A stretch of 58,000 nucleotides of DNA from Adiantum capillus-veneris (taxonomy: Eukaryota; Streptophyta; Polypodiopsida; Polypodiales; Pteridaceae). The translations under genes were made by a program, and so were the position numbers. The notes under the pieces were generated by a model. It had not been told where the DNA came from and ran no database searches. It was given only the letters and a program-made list of their open reading frames with translations. This document shows positions 24,110-36,199 of this stretch, piece after piece; position 1 is the stretch's first letter; each line of letters starts with the position of its first letter. Location of the stretch: positions 127,244,817-127,302,816 of the forward strand of contig CM043958.1 in the NCBI GenBank assembly GCA_014529385.2, read 5' to 3'.

Positions 24110-24770
24110 ATCGGATGTTGCAAAATACTCACCCTCTAAGATGGAAGATGTACAATCTTGGAGAGATCATCTCCAAGAAATGGATCCTCCTAGAAATATG
24201 AATATAGCCAGATGTACACCTCATGTTATCGTACCCTTCAAGCACCTAAGGATATGTTTCACTGCTATCCAACACTTCTTGCTAGGATTAGCCATATACA
24301 GACTAAGCACTCCCACTGCAAATGCAATGTCTAGCTTTGTAGCTACCATAGCATACATGAGACTGCCTACAACTGAAAAATATGGCACGCTTGCCATTTT
24401 TGCTCTCTCAACATCTTATTTGGGATGGTAGTGGGGTACTCACTAACTTCCCCCCCTGCATATTGAAATGTTGTAAGACCTTGTGGATACAAGATTCCCG
24501 AGACAACTCAAGCATATACTTTTTCCTGTCTCTCCTGATACATATATATCAAGAAAAATATTTTCTTCCTCCCAATCCTTCATTGAAATTTGTTTGCTCA
24601 CATATGCATCAATTTGGCAATCTCTGCAGTGGACTTTCTTGCAATGAGCATGTCATCTATATATAAGATGGGAAGGACCAATGAAGTGAGTTTCCATGTA
24701 TACAAGCAGTGATCCTCTTGAATCCTTCTAAACCCCTAGGATCGCTTAAAAGGATCAAAATTTTGATACC
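24110..24770 (-). pseudogene. Ty1/copia pol fragment: reverse transcriptase C-terminal half
   Basis: Minus-strand reading gives copia reverse transcriptase motifs in order with several stops and shifts: YIDDMLIARKSTAEIAKL (active-site region, about 24660), KVLQHFNMQGGKLVSTPL (about 24480), then SLMYAMVATKLDIAFAVGV (about 24350) and AVKHILRCLKGT. It is the downstream half of the element fragment at 26279-28060, from which it is separated by the LTR element at 24771-26278. Inactive. Confidence 0.85.
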
Positions 24771-26278
24771 GTGAGGAGAAGCCAATGGCTTCTCGGATCA
24801 ACATAGCTTGGAGAGAGAAAGAGCAGGTTAGAGGCAAAAGATAATGTAGACACCTTTCATTTAGGTTTTTAGCCTTTATGTAGGCAATAGAAATTGTTTA
24901 CACACAGTGGGCACCCAAGCTTTGGCTGATCCTCAACAATGGCCCCCTTCAGTTGAAATTGGGGCATTTAGCATATCACTCATATGCTCTACATTTTGAC
25001 TTGATGGGATCTCTTGGATACATTGTGGCTGTTCTCTCTAAATTTAACACTTCCCGATCCCGCTAGATATGTTGCGTCGATTCTCACATGATTCAATACT
25101 TACAATTCTCTCGAGATACATCCATTTCACAAAAAGATGAAGACCTATCAAAGGGAAGGTCTTACCTCCAACCTCATATCTTCTTAGCTAGGGTAGTGTC
25201 TAGTCCCTATATACTTTCATTGTCATAACAAAGGAGTGGGGCTTGGCTAAGATAATGTAAAATCATTGAAAAGGGTTTCATACTTATGAAAAATGTGAAC
25301 AACCTCCTAATAGGATAAAGGGTTTTAATTAAGAAAAATAGAATTATGTTATTTCCTATTGTTTGTAGCAACATTATCATTGATGTGTATGTGCACCACC
25401 ATCATTGACCAATGCACCTATGATTTAGCTGGTGGCATCGCATGAGGGGCTGGTGGTTGCCAAGATGTGCCACCGACGTGTAAGGGCTGCTCCATGCTAG
25501 CTTCATAGCCACTATCCCCCAAGGTCCACTCTTGATCGCTGCCACGGCCTCTTTCTCTCGCAACATGGATTGCGATATCTCTTTTGCCAAGCTAGAAATG
25601 TAATCCTCACAATCCTCACGGGTGTCCTTGCTCTCTAGAGAAGCTGCAAGAGGACCACTATATTCAAGATGAGAGAGAAAGGCCTTCTCAACACCCCACA
25701 CATTTTGAGTAGCCTTGAGGATGTCCATGTCCATAGATCCATGTTGTTGCACCTCCCTGCTTCTTATTCTCCACCCACCACTACACTCTCGACTACTATT
25801 ACCTAGCATGGCTTGCATGCCTCTCTCCCTTTCTCTCTCTTTCTCAATAAGGAGGAATCATGCCGTCAAAAGGGTTTGGATATGTATAAGATGGCATGTA
25901 TCCTAGAGCAGGCACACATATGCAAATGCATCGATGGAGCACATTGTTGTTGCACTTTGTGGAGGCCACACAACAGATCTTGTGTTGCTATGCTTTATTG
26001 CGAGAGATATTCTTCTTCCTGCTCTTGAGCTCTTTGATCTCCAAAGCTAAGAATCTAAAGCTCTTATACCACTTATAAGGAGAAGCCAATGGCTTCTCGA
26101 ATCAACATAGCTTGGAGAGAGAAAGAGCTACTTGTGAGAGGGAGAAGCTAATGTAGATAAGGTGCACAAGCAGAAGAACAAAAAAGAGAGACCTTTCATT
26201 TAGGTGTTTAGCTTTTAAGTAGGCATTAGAAATTGTTCACACACAATGGGTGCCCAAGGTTAGGCTGACCCCCAACAT
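24771..26278 (-). mobile_element. Non-autonomous LTR retrotransposon (1.5 kb) nested in copia pol
   Basis: Complete and well delimited. Terminal direct repeats lie at 24772-24938 and 26076-26277 (each begins TGTTG on the minus strand; right copy about 35 bases longer). ATACC (24766-24770 and 26279-26283) is a 5-bp target duplication splitting the copia RT between RQWY and NFD. On the minus strand, TGGTATAAGAGC directly inside the first LTR is one base off the usual initiator-tRNA-Met binding site TGGTATCAGAGC. A purine-rich GAAGGGGGCC just before the second LTR is the likely polypurine tract. No reverse transcriptase or integrase is present, so it must be moved by another element's proteins. 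Confidence 0.85.
25402..25818 (-). CDS. Unidentified ORF inside the nested LTR element
   Basis: 138-residue open frame on the same strand as the element, charged and protein-like (SLESKDTREDCEDYISSLAK and EKEAVAAIKSGPWG). No zinc knuckle, protease or RT motif. It could be a reduced gag or a captured host fragment; not recognised. Whether it is translated is unknown. Confidence 0.3.
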   Translation of the reverse strand: MQAMLGNSSRECSGGWRIRSREVQQHGSMDMDILKATQNVWGVEKAFLSHLEYSGPLAASLESKDTREDCEDYISSLAKEISQSMLREKEAVAAIKSGPWGIVAMKLAWSSPYTSVAHLGNHQPLMRCHQLNHRCIGQ

Positions 26279-28060
26279 ATACCATTGCCTCAAACCCTGC
26301 TTTAAGCCATAAAACATTTTCTTGAGTTTCTATACAAGCTCCTTTCTACTAGGATGTTCAAAAACTTCAAGTTGCTTCATGTTGACATCCTCCTCAAGCT
26401 CCCCGTGAAGGAAGGCTTCACATCCATTTGGACAATGGCTACTAGTCCAAGCACCGTACACAATGTAGTCATCTTGACCATGGGCAAGAAGATTTTATCA
26501 AAATCAACTCCCTTCTACTGCTTGAACCCTTAGCAACCAATCTAGCCTTGTACTTAGGCTTAGGATCATTAGTTGTAAACTTCTTTTTGTAAACCCGTTT
26601 GCAAGGTAAGACGTGCTTGCCTTCTGGAAATTCAACCAAGTCCCATGTTTCATTGTTGACAACCAAGCTATACTCCGATTGCATGGCCTGCTTCTACTTG
26701 ACCTTGTCATCCATTTGCATGGTTTATTTATAACAAGATGGCTCACCACAGTCATACTGCATGACATAGACCAGCCTTGGTTGAACCACTCAAGTGGATG
26801 TGAGGATCTACTAGATCATCTCAATGGTTGACTACTGCTCTTTGCCATATCAATTGGAGTACTACTACTAGAAGGTATATTACTAGTCTTTTGAGTTTTC
26901 ACTGAATCTAAGGCAATGTCTTGAAATGTGATCTTTTTATACTCAACCTCTTTGAGAAGTTTGTTCTGCATCTTTGACTCGTTGAAGACAACGTGTGAAG
27001 TACATATGACTTTACAAGATTCCGCATTCCAGAGATGATATCCTACCTCTCCATCTTCACCATAACTAAGGAAAATACACTTCTATGACTTTGGGTCTAG
27101 CTTTTTTCAAAGTTCTTTGTGCACATGTGTATATGTTTCACATCCAATGACACACAAATGATCATAGTGTGGCTTCTTTTTGGACCACAGCTCCTCTGGT
27201 ATTTAGTAATTCAATGGCATTCTAGGAGACCTATTAATGATATGTATTGATGCTAGTACTACCTTTTCCCAAAAACCTTGTCACATCTATCATGAAAAGC
27301 ATAGTTGTGACTCACTCCTGAATCATTTGATTCATCCTTTTTGCAAATCCATTCTAATTAGGTGTTTAAGGAGCAGTAAGCTACCTCTTAATACCTCTCT
27401 TGCTACAAAACTTCTCAAACTCCCTAGAGACGTACTCTCCACCATTATTAGTCACAAGCTCTTGAGCTTCTTGCAAAACCGATTCTCTACAAATGCTAAG
27501 AATTTTTGGAAAAGTAGAGAAGACTCGATCCTTATGAAGCAAAGGATGAACCCACACCTTCCTAGTGGAATCGTTTATAAAGGTCACAAAATAGCTAGCA
27601 CCCCCTAGAGATTTGGTTGGCATAGGACCACAAATGTTGTTATGAACAAGTTCTAGTGACTAAAAATGCTTCCTATTCAGAGGCAATGAAGTGTTCCTAA
27701 TCTATTTGCAATAGATACAATGCTCACACATAGAAAATTTTAAAAAACTTAACACACATAAATAACCAAGACATGCTAATGTTTTTGTTCCCTTTTGCTC
27801 ATATGGCCTAGCCGACTATGCCACAACTCAGTAGATGGTAGCTCAGCTATGGATGTACAATCCTCTTTTTACACATGAAACAAACATAGAATGGAGTCTT
27901 CCTTGCTTTTGATCTATTAAGTATGGATCTTGATTTACCCTTGTAGTTCTTATTCTAGAAAAGCACATCTGTAAGGCCACCATTTATGAGTGTAAGATCA
28001 AAAGAGAATCAGGTGAGACGACCATTGAGGTCTTCTAAAATCTTTGTAAATTACTTCAAG
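26279..28060 (-). pseudogene. Ty1/copia pol fragment: integrase to reverse transcriptase N-terminal half
   Basis: Minus strand, in order: GAG-pre-integrase region (ELWHSRLGHMS at about 27820, then MCEHCIYCK), integrase core (TKSLGGASYFVTFINDST and NNGGEYVSREFEKFCSKRGI, 27623-27381), then RT (NETWDLVEFPEGK and KYKARLVAKGSS, 26684-26469; then MFYGLKQGLRQWY reaching the insertion point at 26279). Many stops and shifts. The integrase motif SDNGGEY has become NNGGEY, so a catalytic Asp is lost. Continues beyond the nested element at 24770. Confidence 0.9.
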
Positions 28061-28240
28061 TTTGCAGTATAAAGCCAATGAGTGGTTTCTTTTCCACGGA
28101 TGTAGTCCACACTTGGGTGAACCACGTATAACTCATGTATGTTCTCTCTCTTATCTACTCTCACTCTCGTGTATGTTTTATCTCTCTCTAATAAGTACAT
28201 CAATCTAATTGCTACTTACTAAACCCTTAATCCTATCAAT

Positions 28241-29010
28241 TGGCATTAGAGCAAGGTTTATTAACAGCTAATAGATATAAAAGAAAGTATTCCTTAAATG
28301 GAGTGGGAATGATGTCAAAGGAGGGTAAGTTCAAGACTAAGGCATTCAACAATAAGAATTACTAACATTGAAAGATGCAAATTGAAGATTATCTTTACTT
28401 GAAAGATTTCTACTTGCCATGAGAGGCCTTGCAAAGAAGCCTATGGCAAAGGTAGATGAAGCTTGGAGCATCCTTCATCAAAAGGTGTTGGGAGAAAATT
28501 GACTTTGCTTGGATCAACGATGGCATTTAATGCTTCAGAGATGAAGACCACAAAGGACTTGATGAAGTCACATAATTCCTTCTACAAGAAACATCCGCAT
28601 CAAATAAGGTAATTATCACGAAGCGATTGTTCAACTTAAATATGGTTGAGAATGACTCGGTTGTAGAACATTTAAATGAGTTCAATGTCAACATAGTCAC
28701 TTGATCGATGAAAGTCATCTTTGATGATGAAGGCCGAGCTCTCTTAATACTATCCTCCTTGATAGATAGTTGGCCATAAGTCACCTTCGATTGGTGAAAG
28801 TCATCTTTGATGATGAAGGCTGAGCTCTCCTAATACTATCCTCTTTGACGGATAGTTGGGACAACCTTGTAATGGCCATAAGTAATTCCATATTTGGTAC
28901 GAATATTCTCAAGTTTGATGATGTTGTGGATGCTCTTTTAATCGAAGAAATGTGAAGGAGGAGCACAAAAGAAACATCAAGTGCTGCATTGTGAGTATAA
29001 GCCACAGGAA
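28241..29010 (+). pseudogene. Ty1/copia primer-binding site and gag remnant
   Basis: TGGCATTAGAGC at 28241-28252 resembles the tRNA-Met primer site, so an LTR probably ends at 28240. Downstream the plus strand reads like copia gag: WKMQIEDYLYLKD, MAKVDEAWSILHQKVLG, KRLFNLNMVENDSVVEHLNE, ALLILSSLIDSW and LKFDDVVDALLIEE, with stops and shifts. An 86-base tandem duplication (28695-28866) repeats the FDDEGRALLILSSL part. It points the opposite way from the copia pol fragment immediately to its left. Confidence 0.75.
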
Positions 29011-29307
29011 GGCATGCATTGTTAGTTAGACATGTTCTCTCTCTTCATAAAAAATTAATCTCTATAAGTCAATTGGATAATGAAAGCCATAGCGTTTTAT
29101 TCTAAAACAAACAATGCAAGGTCTTGAGAGGATCTTTGGTAGTTGCAAAGGAAGACAAGGTGGGTACACTCTACTTGCGTACAATTAGCAGATAGTCTTG
29201 TATTTGTGCAACATCTACAGAAGTTGATGTTGCAGTATGGCACTATTGACTGGGGCACATAGTGCCAAAGGAATGCAAATCTTGCAATCAAAGAAACTTC
29301 TAACATG

Positions 29308-29309
<2 letters not shown>

Positions 29310-29371
<62 letters not shown>
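29310..29371. repeat. (GA)n microsatellite
   Basis: About 60 uninterrupted bases of GA. The region 29020-30220 around this and the next microsatellite shows no gene. Confidence 0.97.
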
Positions 29372-29373
<2 letters not shown>

Positions 29374-29682
29374 GATTTAGTGGAAAAATGGTTCAAAATT
29401 TGAACTAAGCATTTTATAAAGGAGAAAGATAATAGAAAATGATTTAGATTGTGTAGATGTAGGAAAAACGGCCTAAAAAGTCTTTTTTCCATATATGTAA
29501 GGCTTGGGGAGAAGTTTCAAGTTGAAAATAGGTCCTCGATGGCACTTCCAGATTGTAAATACAAAGCCATTTGACCCATTGAACTCTATTTTGGCTTAAC
29601 CTATGGTAGCCTTAGTATATAAGGTACCTAGGTCATTTTGTAAAGAGTACTTTATGCTAATCAAGGTTTTGTGTTGCCGCCA

Positions 29683-29785
<103 letters not shown>

Positions 29786-30230
29786 ATGAGCTTCATCTTG
29801 CCGCCACTCCCTGCTTGCTCATCGCATTGGAGATCCGACTGCACCAATGTGATAGACATAGAGAGAGCTACGCAACAATGCCAAGCATTCCATGCAAACA
29901 GAGCACGTATGCTGACACATCTATGAGCTATTTGGGGTTGTAAGTGTATCAAACGATTTCTGTTTTCTGTGCTTTTTTAAGAGTTATGAAATGATACGCA
30001 TTATGGTTAAGAACATCATTTGTAATGAATAGCTATTGTCATGTAGACATGGGTGTGTACTTATGTTGCACCCACGAATATAGGCATTGATCAATAAAGA
30101 AGAAAGTATTACATGGTGGTTATAGTCTTCATGTACCTCTAGACTGAGGTGTGCCGGGATCGGTCATGGCTAGAGAATGTGAGGTAGTTTACAACTGTTA
30201 TTTGCTTTTGGTTTGGCCTATTAGGGTTGT

Positions 30231-30334
30231 CCGTGCGAAGACGCTTATGGTTTGGGCAATTAAAGCTAGCAGAAAATGGTTTGGTCGTGCGGAGACGCTT
30301 ATGGTTTGGTGGTGTAAAGACGCTTAGGACTAGG
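30231..30334. repeat. Candidate 5-prime subterminal repeats of the CACTA element
   Basis: Three spaced copies of a motif: GTGCGAAGACGCTTATGGTTTGG, GTGCGGAGACGCTTATGGTTTGG and GTGTAAAGACGCTTAGGACTAGG. Their reverse complements (AACCATAAGCG, TAGTCCTAAGCG) occur in the array right of the transposase, at 35180-35190 and 35316-35327. Opposite orientation at the two ends is the arrangement expected of CACTA subterminal repeats, the transposase binding sites. The terminal CACTA sequence itself was not found to the left. Confidence 0.55.
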
Positions 30335-30447
30335 TAGCCGTTTGTTCAAATTTATGTGTTAACTCGTGTTATACACTCTAAGAATAGTCAAGCCGTGTGC
30401 ACTCACTATTACTTGTTAATTTGTCCTGCAATCTTTATATTAATTAT

Positions 30448-33400
30448 GGGCGATAGGATGGCATGCACTTGTATGCTATGTAAGCATCAAATCTTTTGAA
30501 AACAAAAGATCTATGATCAACATATAGGCAACAATGGCCTTTTTCCCATAGAACAACTACAAGATCTACATTATCAATCTCATGGTCAAGAGTGAATAGG
30601 TCAACTCTTAGATATTGCTCCAATTTCATCACGAATCAACAGAGGAGGAAAATATTAAATGAGTTGCCACCGGTGGAGTCACGGCCATCAACACTCGATG
30701 CCACATTTCAAGAAGTTGAGATGGAACAGATGTTGGATGTCTTCTTTGACATGGACCCCATCATTGAAAGCCAAGGTAGAGAAAGCGCTAGCAGTCAAGG
30801 AAACACTACCTCTCAACCTCAATCATCCTATCCACAATGACCGCATGAGAATGACGAAGAGGAAGGAGAGATGATGTGAATTCTTGCCTACATGCCACTT
30901 TACAACGGTGCCAAAAATTTTGCTCTTTGTACAGCTTTGGCAATGCTTAACCTACAATTGGATGGTTTGACATAAGTATTACATAGATTTTTAGGTAAAT
31001 ATATATTTGTCATACTAGTTTACTTGAAAAGCCAAAGTTCTTGTTCAAATTGTTTAAATGGTTTTGATAGATTTCTCAACGAGAAGATTTTTCCAGAAGG
31101 CAATCACATGTCCCCCTACCCGACCTGCCACCAAACTTACGAACGCGAACATGGATTATAATAAAATCCATGCAAGTCCTAATGATTGTGTACTCTTTCA
31201 AAATGAGTATGAGTATTTGGAACAATGTCCCAAATGCAGATCGAATAGGTATAGAGAGAACACACAAGGGAAACTTGTCCATGAAAAGATTCTATGACAC
31301 TTTCCAATTATTCCAAGAATAAAGAGCATGTTGAGGTGCAAGTCTATAGCAGCTTTGATGACATGGAATCAAAACACCAAATCCAGAGATGATGTGATGC
31401 GGGTGCCTGCTGATTTGCTTGCATGGAATCACATAGAGGAACAATGGCCTGCAATTAAAGAAGAACCTTGATGTGTCCATTTTGGTTTAGCTATGGATGG
31501 AGTAAACCCATTTAGAATTCAGAGTTCCTCATGGAGCACATGGCCTATTTTCTTGGTGAACTATAATCTTCCACCATGGTTAGCTATCAAGAAGGGCCAT
31601 GTGCTATTGTCATTGATTGTTCCAGGGAAGCACAAGGTAAAGAACATGGATGTTTATATGGCACCACTTATAGAAGAGCTCTTGTGGACAAGGATTGATG
31701 TGCTCAACATGTCCTAACCGGTTGGTTGATGACATGCCCATGTGCAAAGCATTATCATGTGGACCATGTACTATTTGCCAAGATTTGGTGAGTGCTCACG
31801 TAAGTACCATGAAACCCATACCTATATACATTATGTAGGTGGTGCATGTTCAATGATTGACCTTTTTCATTCCTTCTTTATGGTTTCAAGGTTTGACCTA
31901 CTCGGGTAGCCATGCATGTCCTCTATGTGGTCCTCGACTTCGCTTTCATCGCTCTGATTATTTGGGCAAGATAGTGTGCGAGGAGCATGGACAAGTTTTG
32001 CTAGAAGGACATGAGCTGTGTGGACCAAACATATGCAAACACGACATGCACACACTGAAGGCGAGTCATTAGAAGAACATGTGGCAAGAATCATGAGATT
32101 TTATGCTACACGGGATGAAAGACTCTCTATTTTTCATGATCTTCCATATTGGAGTCACTTGCTCATTAATCGTTTACAGGACCCAATGCATATTTTTAAG
32201 AATGTGGGAGAGACCCTATGGAAGACCATTAGTGAAAAAAGGGATAGCAAGGCCCAAAGAGATGACCTACAAACTGTGGTACGAATGTCAGAGATGTGGC
32301 CTCGACTTAGCCCCAATGGAAATTATGTGTATCCAAAATCTCCATGGATTTTGAGAAAGGCAGAGGAGAAATAAGTCAAGAGGGCCATATCTACATTCAA
32401 AAATCCTATTGGGAGCATGTGATGCTTGAGAATAGCTTTTACTGAAGATGAAAAACTAAGTGCTCTTAAATATCATGATTGCCACAAGTTTTTACAATTT
32501 ATCTTACCAATTTCCATCAAATACTGCCTAACAGATGACATTACAAGCACAATTTACAAGATTTCGTGAGTTAGTGCATTCGATCTCATCAAAAGAGACC
32601 AAAAGAGACAACATAGATGCAACTCGCTTAAATGTTATAAAGACATTGTCTATGGTGGAGAAGTATCCACCAAACATTCTTACTATCTAAATGCATTTAC
32701 TTGTGCATGCGGTTGATGAAATTGTAGTAGTTGAAATGGTGCATTACATGTGGATGTTCTTCTTGGAGAGATTCATGAAGACTTTTGTTCGTGAAAGGGC
32801 TTGCCTAGAGGGCAGCATAGCCGAGGGATGACTTGTGTAGGAGTCTCTTGTTTTTATTAGCAAGTCCTTGGGTTCAACTGACGATGCCCCAATCGTGGAC
32901 TTTTGAAGCAAACACCAAGGTAACTGGGGAGGAGCCATAGGGGTAGGGCATCATGAGGAAGATGGATATCAAAATGCACAAAAAGGTTATGAGATTTTGT
33001 CTTTCTCAACCCAGAAGTCATGCAAAAGTGGATTGAGAAATACAAAGTGGAAAAGTAAAAAAGTTTGGCTGCTCGAATGCGACTCAAGCGCAATCATGCC
33101 ACTAGAAATATTTCCTTTCCAGATTGTCTTAAAAAACAACCATATTTTCCTTCTGGGCACTGGCTAGATGCAACAATTTTGGAGGCAAAGCGAAATGGAG
33201 TATTGATCACTGAAGAAGAGGAGGAGATTTCGAGGGGATGAAATTGGCATGTATGTATTATACCTACCTTGTCTAATTTAACCACGGGAAAATATTTTTA
33301 TAGCGAGGCTGAATTTGTTTTATGTGCCACTAGTATCACAAATACAGAGCTTTCTGTTCACATGTGCAACACTTTAGAGTGCAACGAGATAGACAAACAA

Positions 33401-33756
33401 AGGGTCACCTTTGATAGTTGTGTAAGGGCAATCTTTGTTCAAGAAAGTCAGAGTAGTGCCAGGGATGAAAATACACAGACCTTCGGCTTGAATATTATGG
33501 CTACATGCAAGAAATCTTGAAAATGAGCTTTAGAAAGTTTAACATTTTCATTTTTGATATGAAGTGGTTCAAGGTTATTACTAGTGGTCCCAATGCAGCT
33601 GTGGACAAAGATAAGAGTGGACTGATTCAAGTGAACTCTAGGCACGTGTGGACTGATGATCGAGATACATTTGTGCTTTTGCAACATTATGAGCTGGTTG
33701 TGTTTATCATTGATCCACTATGGAAGGGAGAATATGAAGAAGATTTTACTAAATAG
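30448..33756 (+). pseudogene. Decayed CACTA (En/Spm) TNP2-like transposase
   Basis: Family landmarks in order, across many shifts and stops: a Transpos_assoc-like Cys motif (CTCMLCKHQIF and KQKIYDQHIGNNG, 30455-30540); the Transposase_21 region (MPLYNGAKNFALCTALAMLNLQ at about 30890; NKIHASPNDCVLF and CPKCRSNRY at 31155-31250; MTWNQNTKSRDD at about 31365; MDGVNPFRIQSSSWSTWPIF and NYNLPPWLAIKKGHVLLSL at 31493-31620); CPLCGPR at 31920; LPYWSHLLINRLQDPMHI at 32140-32190; the DUF4218-like part (LSMVEKYPPNI, LLVHAVDEIVVVEMVHYMWM and GSIAEG, 32640-32830); and the DUF4216-like part (FNIFIFDMKWFKV and VNSRHVWTDDRDTFVLLQ, 33540-33690). Known members excise and reinsert CACTA elements. This copy is inactive. 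Confidence 0.85.
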
Positions 33757-34139
33757 CACTGGCTCTTTGTCGTCCAAGTTTCTCCACAAGTAAACAAGTC
33801 TCCGAAGTATTGGAGGTTGAGAACGAAAAGACACATGACCAGTGGATTGCAGATGATCGCGAGATGAGGAGGTTGAGCTTGAAGTCGGTGCTATTGGTGA
33901 GCAAGAGCCTGGACTTGAAGATGAGCGATTAGATACAAAGATCAATGCAGAGATAGATGGAGCTGTGGAGTTTGATGACAAAGATGCAGAAGTTCATTTA
34001 GAGATAGATATCTTTGGTGCAACAACTCTCATAGAAGATGAGAGATTGACTACTGATTTTTTGTTAAGAACTCCCCTGTAATGTCCACTTTTGATCAATG
34101 GATTTTAATTACTACACTCTCTTTTTCTTCTTTGAGACA

Positions 34140-34640
34140 ACACATGTCTCATTGTTCAGGTGGTGGTGGTGGTTGTTGTTGTAGTGGTGCTACCAATGTA
34201 TCCACACCACCAAGAGAGCATGCACTCTCTCTTCAATAGATGCTACACCGATGAGCACACCACATACAGCTTGGGAATCACATGAGTTTGATCCTAGAAA
34301 GGTATACAAGACCAAGGATGGGGCTCCAATTATGGATAGGGCTGGAAAGGACATGAGACAGAGGGTTTGTCAGATTTTAGGCAATGATTGGATCTTAGGC
34401 GTGGCTATTGCGACAATGTCACATTGTTGATCAGAGACATGAGATAGATACAAAAATAATGAACCAAAGCCAACATGGTTGGATGCACAAGAGTTGCTAG
34501 GGATTGCGTGAGAGGTGCAAGAGCATCTAGACAAGTTGCAGCAACAGCAACAAGATGCAACCAGAGTATGTCTGGCGTTCGTAGGATATTCTTATCTTGG
34601 GAGTGGAGGCTCCGAGACTCTTTGATATGAGTTTGTAAGT
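34140..34640 (+). pseudogene. Possible second CACTA-associated coding remnant
   Basis: Follows the transposase on the same strand. One frame gives SHEFDPRKVYKTKDGAPIMD and RQRVCQILGNDWILGVAIAT after a GGT-rich stretch, with stops later on. Position and composition fit the second protein of CACTA elements, but the match is weak. Confidence 0.35.
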
Positions 34641-34930
34641 ACCATACACTATTTAAATAGCATATGTACATATGTTTTTCTAATGTTTATCTTATGGGTT
34701 AAGTGTTTATATTACAAGAGCTTGCCATGAAGCATCCTCCGTAGAGAAGAGAAATAAGGATTCAGGCATGGACTGTCAACTCTTCTCTGCCAGCTTCAGG
34801 ATGAGGGAGAGGCCGTTGACTGGGAGGCCTTACCTTGATGGGTATGTTCTATGTATATGTTTTCATCGAGACATGTCGATATATAGCTAGTCATGTAGAT
34901 TGAGGACAAACCCTGATATTGAGATAGTCT

Positions 34931-36140
34931 CTAACCTAAAACTCCTAGCGGCCTAAAACAACCAAATTGCAAACAACTAAAACAACCTAAGCGGCCAAAC
35001 ACGTCTAGCCCTAAGTGCCTTTGCAAGGCCAACTCTGAGCGGTCACACAAGCCATCCCTAAGCGGACTAAAACATCCCAACCGCTTACCCTAAGCGGCTA
35101 ACTCTAAGCGGATTACTAAAATGGCTAAGCTAATGCAACACTAAGCCGATTTTAGTGAAGAACTAATGCCTAAATGGCTAACCATAAGCGGACTGAAATA
35201 GTCCAACTGCTTACCCTAAGCGGCTAATCCTAAGCGAATTACTAAAATGGCTAAGCTAATGCAACACAAGACCGATTTAGAGCGGCCAAATCTAAAACCG
35301 CTAACCCTAAGTGGCTAGTCCTAAGCGACCTGAAACAACGAAATCGCAAAGAACTAACACTTAAGAGGCTAACCATAAGCGCGGATTGAAACATCCCAAT
35401 CACTTACTCTAAGTGGCTAATCCTAAGAGGATTATTGAAATGGCTAAGCTAATGCGACACTAAGCCGATTTAGAGCGGCCAAATCTAAAGTTGCTAATCC
35501 TAAGCGGCTAGCCTTCAGCCACATGAAACAACAAAATTGTGAAGAACTAACACTTGAGTGGCTATCCCTAAACGGATTACTGAAATGGCTAAACTAATAC
35601 GAACCTAAGCCATGTTAAAGCAGCCAAACCTAAAGCCGCTAACCCTAAACAACTAGCCCTAAGCTGCCTAAAATAGCCAAATTGCAAAGAACTAACACCC
35701 AAACGGCTAGCCCTAAGCGAGAAATATAAGTGAATTGAAACAGTCCAACCGCTTATCCTAAGCGGCTAACACTAAGCGGATTACTAAAATGGCTAAGCTA
35801 ATGCAACACTAAGCCAATTTAGAGTGGCCCAATCTAAAGCACCCTCAGCGGCTAGCCCTAAGCGGTGTGAAACAACCAAACTACAAAGAACTAACACCTA
35901 AGCGGCTAGCCCTAAGCGGTTAACCCTAAGCGAACTAAAACATCCCAATCACTTACCTTAAGCAGCTTATTGAAATGGCTAAAATAATGTGACACTAAGC
36001 TGATTGAGAGTGGCCAAATCAAACATCGCTACCTCTAAGCGGATTGAAACAGCCAAATTGTGAAGGACTAAAACCTAAGCGGCCAAACATGTCCAGCCTT
36101 AAGCGCCTTTACAAGGCCAACTCCAAGCGATCGGCAAAGC
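34931..36140. repeat. CTAAGCGG-type repeat array, probable 3-prime subterminal region of the CACTA element
   Basis: About 1.2 kb built from CTAAGCGG(C/A)TAA-like words, with a longer unit recurring six times. The phrase TTACTAAAATGGCTAAGCTAATGC and variants begins near 35115, 35236, 35421, 35576, 35781 and 35967 (spacings about 120, 185, 155, 205 and 185). No coding potential. It adjoins the transposase, and its motif appears inverted left of the gene, so a subterminal binding array is the best reading. TTTTAGTG at 36176-36183 could be the element end (CACTAAAA inverted). Confidence 0.7.
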
Positions 36141-36199
36141 AAACATTAGGAAAAGTTTGGACTCAAATTTGGACCTTTTAGTGCTAGAGAGAGAACGCA

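Noticed and set aside
34931-36140. CCCTAA-containing words as an interstitial telomere
   Set aside because: Plant telomere units are CCCTAAA in tandem; here CCCTAA occurs only inside longer AAGCGG units with no run of pure telomere repeats.
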